In this document: in pieces, positions 1 to 10,830 of the stretch
Layout of the letters: each line of letters begins with the position of its first letter
Position numbering within the stretch: the stretch's first letter is position 1
Source of the DNA: Anthopleura xanthogrammica
Lineage: Eukaryota; Cnidaria; Anthozoa; Actiniaria; Actiniidae
DNA: 64,000 nucleotides
Assembly (NCBI GenBank): GCA_964019055.1
Contig: OZ025219.1
Coordinates: 6,281,868 to 6,345,867, forward strand
Reading direction: 5' to 3'
Program-made: the position numbers and the translations under genes
The notes under the pieces: model-generated
What the model was told of the DNA's origin: nothing
Database searches by the model: none
What the model saw: only the letters and a program-made list of their open reading frames with translations

Positions 1-59
1 ATTCCATTTTCTTTGGTCATTTGTTGCAGTTTGTTCACTGATTTCTGTTTAATTTGCAG

Positions 60-1058
60 ATAAAGCCCGTGAAGCAAATAGTAGGGTTCTAGTTCACTGC
101 TTTGCTGGCAAGTCGCGGTCTGCAACAATAGCCATTGCTTACATCATGAAGCACCTGGGTCTTCCACTTGACGAAGCTTACAGGTTTGTTCATGTATTAA
201 TAGTATACAAACTATAAATAGTATATACAACACGAATGTGATAAGAGACTTGTCATAGCAAACTAGAGCTGATGTCTATCTTGTAAACAGGGTTCGTGCT
301 ACTCCTTGAAATCATTGAAAAGCCCTGGAATTCAAAACCCATTTTTAAGTGCACTTGAAAAGCCCTTGAAAACAGAAAAGATGTTGAATACTCCTTGAAA
401 AACCTAATTTTTGTTCACAATTCACTTGTTTTTTCTATTGTAACTTTGTTCTAAGAACCGCAAGGTTGGTATGCTACTTTCTATCATTTTACGTCGATTT
501 TATCAAGATTAAAATACCCTTTAATAATGACATAGCTGTCGTTCAGTTATTGACGTTAAGAAAAAAATCAAAAACAAAATTGACCCTTGAAAATCGTACT
601 TTTTGACCTTGGAAAGACCTTAAAAAGTCCTTGAACCTTGTATTGGAGATGTAGCACGAACCCCAAAGTGTCTTTCAAGGGATGAATGAGTGAATTAATG
701 GATAGATGAATGGATGGAAAGAGAGAAGGATGGTTGGATGGATGGAAAAGGAACATACAAAAATGCAAACGTACCTCAATGAGCAGTCTTTAAGTATAAA
801 TGTGAGGTCCTAAATGCCTAAATAGTAACAAATACATGTAAATCAGCAAATGAATAAACAACCTGTTTCTAATTTTTTTCTAGGTTTGTAAAAGAAAAAC
901 GACCCACAATATCCCCAAACCTCAATTTCATGGGTCAACTAGTGCAGTTTGAGAAAGATCTAACTCCACCACCCAATGATCTCAAGCAAGGGGGATTTGG
1001 ACATCAACTTATGTCTTTGAGCAGTGGGAGCTTAACAGAGCTAACCGCGAATGTCTAA
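60..1058 (+). CDS. Dual-specificity phosphatase (MKP-like), last two exons, 5' part outside window
   Basis: Two exons, 60-183 and 884-1058, joined in phase (AG|G = Arg) and ending at TAA 1056-1058. The first carries the protein-tyrosine-phosphatase signature [10 protein letters not shown], with the catalytic Cys and the phosphate-binding Arg. The second continues with [14 protein letters not shown], the typical end of the dual-specificity phosphatase fold in MAP-kinase phosphatases, followed by a short Ser/Thr-rich tail. The family dephosphorylates phospho-Tyr and phospho-Thr, often on MAP kinases. Upstream exons (any rhodanese/kinase-binding domain and most of the catalytic domain) lie outside the window, so the subfamily cannot be fixed. 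Acceptors are tttgcag and ttctag; the donor is CAG|gtttgt. The intron (184-883) holds only AT-rich sequence and GGAT-type simple repeats. Confidence 0.9.
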
Positions 1059-2320
1059 AGCTAGGTATATTTAGTATATCATATTAGTATTATTATATAT
1101 AGCATTGTAAATATTAGCTGCCTTTTTCAAATAGAGTGAATCAATAATATAGAATATTATAGAATATTATAGTAATGCAAGTTAAATGGATGATATGTGG
1201 TACGAAAAATGAACAAAAGGTTTTATGAGGGTTTATCTTATGGTGCTAAAACATGCCCTTTACATCTCCTCCGCCGATCGTTCCACAGGCATCTCTCTGG
1301 TTTGCTCTTTATATATTTTCGTAGTGGGCTACCTGTGTTCATAAAGTTGGCCGAGAGGGACTGTAAATGAAAAGGCTGCACAGTCTCCCATTTTTCTTTG
1401 CTTGCAACAGGAAGCCCAGAGAATTAAGCCAAAGATTAAAGAAAAAAGATGGCCGTTATGAAGGAGGGGAGGGGTTTCTAGAACTTTAAACCGAACTAAG
1501 TCACAATCTTACTCAAAGGAATATATCTGGTATCTACCAAAGTTTAAAAAGCTCACTTCAGTAGCCATGGCAACACTGTAAATGACTGCTAAAGCGCTAA
1601 AGAAATTTGTATATTAGCAACAAATTAAATCTATACATATATAGCAGAAAATATTTAGATTTGTGGCTCGGGCTTCCTTTGTTATTCGTTTTTAGCCTTA
1701 ACATTTTCTATTGACTATAGGGGTGGGAAGGTAGGCAACCTTCACACTGGTAGCATGCAGCTGTCCTGTTTAAAGAAGCAAAAATTGCATTTATTAAGTA
1801 GAGACAATTTTGGACAGCTTTCGTTACGGACACCCACCCCACCCTACCCCACCCCAAGGTAATGAGGTTAAGTCAAGGGCAGATCTAGGATTTTGATCTT
1901 GGGAAACAACAAAATGTCAATCTTACATTCTCTGAGATGCAATTTCCCACATTTTTGGGAAAATCCTTTGGAAGAGTTCCACAGGCAACACAGGAGACCC
2001 TTACCTAGATCCGTGCGTGCCCGAACGGGATCCCAACAATTTGAACAAAAGCTATAGCTAGCAACTGTTTGTGCTCTGAAGAACACAATTTATATATAAT
2101 GAAATATTTTTAGTAAACAAATCCTACATCAACACACCGAAACTCGAATCTTTCACATTTTGAAATATTTCGACATCAGTTTTTATAACGCGAATTCAAG
2201 GCAATCTTTCAGGGTCGGGCTCAATAATAAGAGGACCTAGTACCTGGTTGCGATTTTAATGACGCACCTTCAAAGAAATTTTACTGTAATAAACTTTCTC
2301 TTTTGTGATTCAGAATAGAT

Positions 2321-2452
2321 CTTTCCCGAATTCGCTTGGATGATCACGAAACAATGGTTCCAAGTCGAGACTGAATTTGATTCTGTTATTTATCAAGGCC
2401 AATCTCGACTTGAAACCATTGTTTCGTGGTCATCCAAGCGAATTCGGGAAAG
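2321..2452. repeat. Foldback (inverted repeat) element, 50-bp arms
   Basis: Arms at 2321-2370 and 2403-2452 are near-perfect reverse complements (both contain the CCGAATTCGCTTGGATGA region) around a loop of about 32 bp. No coding capacity. Probably a small MITE or half of one; a diverged relative follows at 2580-2706. Confidence 0.75.
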
Positions 2453-2579
2453 GTGTATTGATCTGATCAAATATTAACAAAAAGCTCTCGTATATTGTAT
2501 ATTGGTATTAACTCTCTTAAACGGATTAATCCGAGATTATTTAGACCTTTTTCAACTTGAGTGTAATGCTTTCCAAAAT

Positions 2580-2706
2580 ATCTTTCCTGAATTCGGTTTA
2601 CTGACCACGAAACATTGGCTCCAAGTCGAGGTTGGGGTCATACATTTACTGTATTTTTTCAAGTCCAACTTCGACTTTTTGTTCACTCAGCCGAATCCAG
2701 GAAAGT
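2580..2706. repeat. Diverged second copy of the 2321-2452 foldback family
   Basis: Shares the blocks CCTGAATTCGG, ACCACGAAACATTGG and CCAAGTCGAGGTTGG with the element 130 bp upstream and also folds back (TTTCCTGAATTCGG against CCGAATCCAGGAAA), with more mismatches. Two related foldbacks side by side suggest local duplication or nested insertion. Confidence 0.5.
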
Positions 2707-4870
2707 TCTGAATTCCCTCGCACACTTTTCTGTGTTGTCTCAATGAGATGTCTACACTGATAGAACTTCTCGAGTATCTATAGATTGTGTTGTGAAATAG
2801 AAATACATTACACCCAAGCTGGAAAGGTCTATTGATATGCTACGGTGACGAAAAAAGGATTTTTATAAATGATGAATACGATAAAATTATGTCAAAAATT
2901 GTAGCCAAATATTTGGCAAAATGATATACGGGTAAGATGTTAGAAACCAAAAGAAAAGGCCCCTGAGGGTTTTATGAAATAGGCTAGAAGAAAACTGATG
3001 TATATATATTCCAAGAAAGCAAGGTATAGACACAGTAGGAGCCCACTTTAGATAAAATTAAAAGGTGGAAATAAATAAAATAAAATCGCCGTTTTACATA
3101 GTTACTTAGCCAAGAGCCATTATATACGAAAATAGAATAGAATTTCATAGGGAAATCAAACCGCGCCAAATTAATTGACTTGCAAATAGCACGATATTTT
3201 TGCTTTTGATTCTCCTGTTGGCCTTTATCATGGTCTCAAGACACTAGAGAGCTTTAGATTTGACGACAAGTACGACAACGACTACTCAAGATTATTCCTT
3301 TTAAAGTATCCTATTGCAAACCTTGCATTGTTTCAACTGTTGTTTTAGACTTGTGTTGTGCCAAACAGAGGACGACAACGAGTTTGTAGTGGAAAATTTT
3401 TATCCACAAAATCTCGAACTCGTACTTGTAGTCAAATATAAAGCTCCCTACTATCTTCCTTTTAAAATACATCAATTTGAAAATGGCGTTCTTTTGTAAT
3501 TTTAATTCTACTTTTCACTTTTATCTAAAGTGGGCTCCAGGTGGTCTGATCTACCAGCAGATCGTCGTCTTTTATGCTCTAAAATTCACGTTTGTCTTTC
3601 TCTTTGTAATTCAATTAAAATATTTGAATATTAAAGTTTGCATTTCAGGATCAGGGTCCGCGTGTTGTTACTATTCCGTTTTGAAAGGAGCCGACATTAA
3701 TAACCAAAAACGCTACTACTTTTGTCACCGGAATGTTTTTCTAACATTTTTGAAATTCGGTCGAGGGGATTTTATTATGGATCCGAGTTTTTGTGATACC
3801 GAACATGAAAACACTGATTCCTAGAGAAAGAGAAAGAGGGTCCTGAACGGGGTCCTAATCCCATTTCCCAGCCCAAAATTTTGCGAAATCCCAGTCCCAG
3901 TCATGCAAAATCTCAGTCCGAGTTCTAGAGTTAGAGTTAGAGATTTTGCCAAATCCTAATCCCAGTAATGGGTAAATCCCAGTCCCAGTGCATGGAATCC
4001 AATTTTCCCAGCCTCAAAAAAAGACGAATCCCAGCTCCCATTTTACCCCTTCAGGACACTCGAGGAAGAATCTTGAAAAATTTCCAGCTCTATCTTATAT
4101 AAGTAAAAAATCGTGTACATTTAATAGCAACGTTAACGTTGAAAATAGTCAGGGAGAAAGAAAGCACGACTTATAAAAAAGGGAGGGAAGGAAGGAAGCT
4201 GAAGAAAGGAAAAGAAAGGAAAGAGGCATATGAAAGAAAGAAAAATACAGGAATGTAACAAAAAAGAAACAATTGAAAGAAAACGAAGGAACAGAAAAAG
4301 ACAAAATTGCAGTTATATTTTTCCTACAAATTCATACTTCTCATTATCTGACATCTTTAAGCTAGGCAAGCATCATGTTACAACACTTACTACCACAGGT
4401 GTATTCGAATTCGGTCAATTGAAAAAGGCTTCACTGACCGACTGTCGGGCCCGAACTGCGATTTTAAAAACAACGCCAGAAGAACTTACAAGCGCACTCT
4501 TTCAGAGATTCTCTTTGAAGTTCCTCTAAACTACAAGCTCTAATAACTAAAAAAAGTTGCCGCCAAAGATATTTTTCACAAGTAAAGTCTAAATCTTTTA
4601 TTCATGGATAAATTTCATGAAGGCCTAATAAAGTGTTCAGATGTACACTTATAGTGTTATGTTAGATGATGGAATGACTTCCGTCATGATCAGGGCGCGC
4701 GCGTTTAGGTTCAGAATCTCAATCAACATGCAAAATCTTCAAGTACTGAACAAACGTTTGACAGTATCTGCTGAAAGGATTATCATCTACAAGTTCATGT
4801 TTTCATTGTTATCCTGTTGTGTTCAGAAAACTACCGCTTCTTCAAAAAAAAAAAAAAAAAAAATCTAAAA

Positions 4871-5077
4871 TATTTCTTCAAGTGGAATCTGTCTCACCAA
4901 CAAAAAAAGGTTTTTATTAATTCCCAAGTTTCGGACTCTCGTCCATCGATCATCAGGTGCATGTATTATACATTTAGCTAATCCAATGTATAACCCTGAT
5001 GATGGACGAGAGTCCGTAAGCTTGGGAATGAATAAAAAAAACCTTTCGCTGTTGAGACATATTCCACTTGAAGAATG
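4871..5077. mobile_element. MITE-like element with about 80-bp terminal inverted repeats
   Basis: The left arm starting TTCTTCAAGTGGAAT and the right arm ending ATTCCACTTGAAGAA are reverse complements over most of their length, including GGACTCTCGTCCATC against GATGGACGAGAGTCC. The middle is short and non-coding. No clear target-site duplication was identified. Confidence 0.7.
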
Positions 5078-6651
5078 AAACTACACAGCAGCAAAGCAAT
5101 ACTGGATTTCTAAAAGATTTATTGAAATTTTTTATTGATTTTCTTGATTCTTGGATATTCTAAGCATTCTACGTGTATTCTTAGTTTCATTGTAGTATCC
5201 GCGATATTTAATAAAACACATATAGCGGTGTACAGAAGAAATGGGTTCCACTCCACAGGGAACCCCGCTCAGAAGTGTGTTTCGGTCACCGAAAGACTTA
5301 ATTCAAGTATTCGATGTTTCTGTAGTAATCCGACGTTCAGAATTCATTTGAAAATTAAACCGTAATAGCGAGTGTTGCCCCTTTTTTTCTCACGAAGCGG
5401 CTTGGTTAATTGAAGGTGTATATCTAGTGTTTGTGGTTAATAAAATATGATCAAAACAAAGCATTATAATTAAAATAATATCAGCTTGTTAGTTTATTAG
5501 CCTGATACATGGATCAATATCAAAAAGCTCGTTAGGTGCCAATTTTGGTGACTGTATGGAACCTTTTTAAAGACCAACGATTCTCACTAATAATGGCCAA
5601 CCTGTATGGCTCGGGTTTACTATCAAAAATACGAACACATGCCGACTTTCTTCATTAAAATAAATAAGAAAATAATCTAGAAAGTAAATGGAAGCGTCCT
5701 TGTTTAGTTAATAAAGGAGATTTCCATTTTTTGGCTTGACGAATGATTAGGCCAAGTAAACAATTTTTGCGACGAGCAGGTTTGATTGGGATATCGCAAT
5801 TGCATTGGCGAACTTCCGACACCTTGATAATCCCAAATCAAACAGATATCTGGTATTGGATGCTAATATTAAAATTACAACTTTGTCTCAATATCTTGAA
5901 TTGTGATATTAAAATTTATCTGAAGTCTAACGTAGTAACGAAAGGGAATTTCGAAGCTTTAGCTTCTTTTTTCTTGTTCCAGTTGTGAGCAAAGAGTAAA
6001 TTGGACACTGTACTTCTGACATGTTTGCTTGCTTTTTTCAGTTCGCGGAACATCTATAGCCCACGTAATTACAAAATATGATTTTTCCATGGCACATAGT
6101 GTCAGGCGAGTCATCGATACAGACCTGATGTATTTTTATGAAAGAATGGAATAAGAAAACATGATTACTATCGCTAGGACTGATTCATTCCATTCGAGAA
6201 AACGATTATCTCAGCTTGAGGGAAACTGTTCTTTTCTCCCAACAAAGTTAACGAAAGCTCCCCAGTGGTGACTAGAAAATGCAAACGGCTAGTCCCAGTG
6301 TAGTTCTTTGAATTCTCTACTTATCATACGTATCTCGAGGACAGTCTTAATTGTCTCATTAGCAACACATCAGATTTAATTGAACCAAGGGACTTTCTAG
6401 GTTATGCTAATTAGTTAGCGATAAAGGTATCAAACCAAAAACAGCATTAATTGAGATTTACTCAGTCTTTGGCGGACAGGCACAGCCTTAAATCTCTCGG
6501 CTAAAAACCTTTATAATTTTTGCGGGAAACGAGATTAGTAGATTAGAGCTGGCGGGTTTGTTGTACAGTTAGTGTCCCCGAAAGCCTACCTGATCGTTCT
6601 TCTCTGGAACTGTCCATTCAGACGAAAATCATCGATTCAACTGAGTCCAAG

Positions 6652-7575
6652 ATGTACACTACACCGCTATATATACTTGTCTCTTTAAGTATTCTTTCCA
6701 TTGCTATTGTGGTCTCCAACGTTGCGGTATGCTTCCTTGTTTGTCTGAACAAGAATCTTAGAACATTCACGAATGGTTTCATCGTGTCTTTGGCCATCTC
6801 GGATATTCTAGTCGGTGGAATTCTCTTCCCTTGTTACTTGACTAATCCTGTTGGAACTGCTGATTTTATTGGCTATTTGGTCTCTATTATCCTTCTTGCT
6901 GGAGTTGCAAACCTCTGTACTGTGACGTACGATCGTTATTTGGCTCTTAATCAGCCTCTGGAATATTCCTTTAAAATATCCAAAATCTTCCTCAAAGTTG
7001 TGGCTGCATCTTGGATCATCCCAGTTGCCTATTCTCTTCTTCCTTTGATCTGGAACACCGACCGACGAGAGAAAATTCACAAGATCTACCTTATTGGTTT
7101 ACAATTAATCGGCGTCGTTATCCCTTATATTTTTATCATTATTGCTTACTGTACGATTTTTCGTCGTGTTCGTAGAAGCCTCAAACTCAGAAAACAGTTT
7201 TCCTTGAATTCGGCCAAGCGTTCCAAACAAGAGAGACGAAGGGTGACGAGCGAGGCAAAGGTTGCCAAGGTATTTTTGATTGTAGCTGCATCATTCATTT
7301 TATGCTGGCTTCCAGTAATCTTCATCACCACTGCAGGAGAAATTTTCGACAGAATAGACGTTATCCCAGAAGCGCTTGAAATAATATCGTTCTTCACGAT
7401 TGCATTCAGCTCGCTTGTCAACCCTTTAGTGTATAGCTTCATGAAGCCAGATTTCAATAAAGCGATCTTGAAGGCGTTGAATCGTCATTTGAAGCGTGGA
7501 GATAATTACACCACTAACGATCAAACAATCGCTTTAACTCCAATGTCGGTGACTGACGCCCACACTGCTGAATAA
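6652..7575 (+). CDS. Class A (rhodopsin-like) GPCR, single exon, 307 aa
   Basis: Seven hydrophobic segments with class A landmarks: Asn23 (TM1), SLAISD with Asp51 (TM2), DRY 94-96 (TM3), Trp121 (TM4), Pro158 and Tyr166 (TM5), CWLP 218-221 (TM6) and NPLVY 257-261 (TM7). The third loop (about 170-203) is rich in Arg and Lys. The N-terminus is very short (about 6 residues) with no glycosylation site. The general look is of the adenosine/amine-like one-exon receptors expanded in cnidarians; the ligand cannot be assigned. Odd: the residue 25 before DRY Arg95 is Ala70, not Cys, and the second extracellular loop (about 134-146) has no Cys, so the usual TM3-ECL2 disulfide is missing. ATG at 6652 is the first Met in frame, preceded by CCAAG. 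Confidence 0.9.
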   Translation: MYTTPLYILVSLSILSIAIVVSNVAVCFLVCLNKNLRTFTNGFIVSLAISDILVGGILFPCYLTNPVGTADFIGYLVSIILLAGVANLCTVTYDRYLALNQPLEYSFKISKIFLKVVAASWIIPVAYSLLPLIWNTDRREKIHKIYLIGLQLIGVVIPYIFIIIAYCTIFRRVRRSLKLRKQFSLNSAKRSKQERRRVTSEAKVAKVFLIVAASFILCWLPVIFITTAGEIFDRIDVIPEALEIISFFTIAFSSLVNPLVYSFMKPDFNKAILKALNRHLKRGDNYTTNDQTIALTPMSVTDAHTAE

Positions 7576-10500
7576 CGATTTCCTTATGGAAAAAGGCTCT
7601 TTTTTGTAAACAGGTGGGTTTGAATGAAGAGGCGAGAGTCTTCCGAACAACAGCCATATGTGACGCCATTTCTTCAGTTGGTCACGAGCGCCGAGAAACA
7701 CAACTAAAAATAGCCATTTTAAATAAATAAATAAACCCTACTTGGAATTTTACAGGCGTTTTACACATGCATCCATGACTGGGGTTCGGCTTTTTGAACT
7801 ATTTCTTTACAATGTAATTATTTTAAAAGTCCTGTTAATAGCTGTTAATGTCAAATATTCCAGACGTTCCGTGACCGAGCAACCTCTGGTGTTGAACGCA
7901 ATTAACTTAATGTACAGGAAAAACTTAATTACCATGTATCTTGCCAAGGAATTTCATCTTTATTGCTCCAGTGAATAAGTTATTATACCAGTTAAAAGCC
8001 ACAGTATATTGGTATTGTTCGAGATTGAGAATTTATGTACGAGTTGCTTGTTTTGTGCATCGCCTTCATTGGTGGCCGAAGGAACTCTTATCTAGGATCC
8101 GGGCCAATATAAGCTGCAAATTCGTGACTCACGTCAATTAAAGACCCTTGGAAGGCGCTTTTGTCAGATTACCTTATTGATGTACTTAAAACAGCTCTTT
8201 TGCCCAAAAACACGTACATTTTCGCTTCATATGGTATTGATACAGTTTGAACCTAACTATCGAGTCTTGGGCATGCGCACTGGGCGCATCGCTATAAACC
8301 TTGGGAATTCCCAAATGTGGGAGCTGAATGAAACCCCTCTTACTACTCTCTTATTTATTTAATAATTTCTACGCTTCTGCGCCTATTTTTCGGATATTAG
8401 TTAATTTCATTTTTCAGCACGAAAATGCGCACAAAATGTTTTAATTTCTAAATGAATATGCTTTGCATTTGGATGACCAGCCATACCGGGACCGCGACGG
8501 CGTCGTGTCGGGCCATTTCGATTGGATGAAGACCAGTTCGTTATCAAAGCAAAGTCTGCGATATAATTAAGCTAGAGACATGCAAAACAAGTCGCACGCC
8601 AGCAGGCAGTCTCTTGATCCCATCACCAACCGTGCCTATAGGCCTTAGTTCGGAAGCGCTAAAGTCACCGGATTTTAATTAGCCTTTAAAGAAATACGAT
8701 TAAAGATTTTGTGCGATTATAATATACGATTAGCTGGGATGCCGTATGTCAAGAGGGAAGTTGTTTATCTCCTTACAGCAGATGATGAACGTTAAGCGGG
8801 GGATTGGGGGATGGATCAGGATGCTTAGCAAAACTGTTACACCCTGTGCAAATATTGTAATAAAGCAAGTTCAAATTCAACTTCCAAATTGTATCGAACC
8901 CTAAAACAACCTCTGAGCTGATCTAAGTCAGGGCACGGCTCGGCTCACAGATATAGCCCTGAAACAACTTCTGGACTGATCTAAAGCAGGGCTAACTCAC
9001 AGATCCAATTGGAATTTAGTGTTAGATTTTGCAAAGGAAAAAAACCGGTAAAACCGGAAAAAAACCTCGACTCAAAGGAGAGACCTAACAAACTCTTCTC
9101 ACGTGCGATGACAAGTCCTTGAATTCAACCTTATACTGACAGAGGTGAGAGGCGAGTGCACTACCTCTAAACCATCCTTGATTCCCTGTCTAACAAAGAC
9201 CGGCCAAATAATATAATCTAAGTGTATCGTAAAACAAGACAGAGATAAAACAGCTGAGGCTGGTTTCCTAGAGGGCTGATAGTGCGCACTTTACACAGTG
9301 TAGTTTTGGTGCATCCATTTCAACCCTTCTTGGATTATTCAGCTGCCCTCTTGCGATTATTAAAATTTTCCTTCAAAGGTTTTGCTGTTAAAGAAAGAAT
9401 TAATTTTCAACGCTATCTAGGTCGGAGTTTAAAAATGGTTTTCGGGAAGCTATTTACATGAGGGTATAATTTGTCCCTACTGCTAAGGCTATCTTTTCTT
9501 TGTTTTCGCTGCCCCCTGGCCATGGAGAATGTAAGAAAATGACTCGTCGGTATCTTTTAACCCTTGTACTAGTATAGAGTCAACCTATCTCCATGTCAAT
9601 GGGGTCAGGAAACAATTATTTTTTCCGTATCAAATGCAATATATTTCTGATTCTTCTTAAAGTTTATTTTGCCCAGTGTATATTGTTTAATGGAATGCCT
9701 AACAGGAGATGTGAGTGTTAATAATAGTAACAACATACTGGAACGTATTGAATGGGCTACATCGGTCTTAGAGATAACAGATAATCCTGGGATTATCTAG
9801 TTTCATACATGTTTACGAGTTTAGAGTATGGCTGTATTGATTTGCCATCAAACAGGATGTGCCTTGATAACTTGACGCGTAATATATAATTGGCCATCAA
9901 CAATTCTGACAATGCATTGGTTTCTGCATCACCAAGAGAACATGTTCTCTCTAGGGGAGGGGAGGGGTGAGGCGGGCTCAACCTCCCTAAAATTTCGGCT
10001 GTTTGTTGACATTTAATGCAGGCCCTTTTTGACCTTGCTATTGGCATTACTATAACGAAATTGGTGCTGGCTTACGTAACGTTGAGAATTAACTGCAAGA
10101 ATGGAAGATAACTGGCAAGTATAGACTCCTTGCAGCACGTTAGAATACAGCTCAATTTGAAGGACAAAACCGATACTCAGAAGATTAATATTATTTTGTT
10201 TTGTCCCCTAAATTGACGTCACGTGGTCTATAAAGAAATCCATCGGTGTCGCCCTTTATTCCACTCTCCCCATCCGTCCCCTAGTTTCTAGCTCCAGTCC
10301 CTGATCGAGCAACTAGCGAGCGGACTAAATCGCAGGACAAGGTCTAGGACGAGATAGATTTTTCCCAGTCTCCTCTCCTCCTCAAGTATGGAGGAACTGG
10401 GGCAAGGAGTACAACATATTTCAATTATGTAAACTTTATTTACGAAAAAAAGTTACACATAAATGTCGACAAATCCAATTTTAACATGAACTACAAAAAC

Positions 10501-10830
10501 CTCTTTTTACTCCTGAACCTTAACATTCTGTATATCCAGAATGTATGTCGCGATTATGCAATACGTCACCTCTCCAATCTCTTACGTCATTAGGAGTTCA
10601 CACGAACTCGTGTTCAAATTTCTAGTTAGAAATTTCTTCTTTATTTTTAGGATTCAAAAACTTAATGGAAGCTAAGTTTACTAGAATTAATGTTATGTGA
10701 TATAGGAAATGATTCAAGGTAAGATAACATTAACTATGGGTACGTAGCAAAGCCCTAATCTAGGGCAACAGAGAATATAGCGAATGATCTCTGGTTGATC
10801 ATCTTGGTGGCTGGTTTTTCTCGGGTCTTT
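7576..10830. other. Intergenic region between GPCR and inhibitor gene
   Basis: No supported gene. It holds a minus-strand SINE (8893-9175, listed separately), a short palindrome near 9775-9800 (GATAATCCTGGGATTATC) and a GC-richer stretch around 10210-10420 with TGACGTCACGTGG, which resembles a CRE/E-box pair. AATAAA motifs at 7723-7736 could serve as poly(A) signals for the GPCR. Confidence 0.5.
8893..9175 (-). mobile_element. tRNA-derived SINE, degraded copy
   Basis: Same family as the better preserved copy at 30375-30640. It keeps the minus-strand head region (GAGGTGAGAGGCGAGTGCACTACCTC, seen here as plus-strand text), the central block with AAACCTCGACTCAAAGGAGAGA, and two tail modules of the form 'ctgatctaagtcagggc ... 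ctcacagat'. The promoter boxes are damaged. Confidence 0.65.

Larger units (their letters stand above)
1059..6651. other. Intergenic region with foldback repeats; no supported gene
   Basis: No open frame here has codon structure, splice sites or family similarity that I can support. It contains AT-rich DNA, degenerate CCCAGT-type short repeats (about 3860-4010), GA-rich runs (4180-4290), a poly(A) run near 4846-4864 and the foldback elements listed separately. The last few hundred bases before 6652 are presumably the promoter and 5' UTR of the GPCR. TTTATAATT near 6511 is a weak TATA-like candidate only. Confidence 0.6.
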
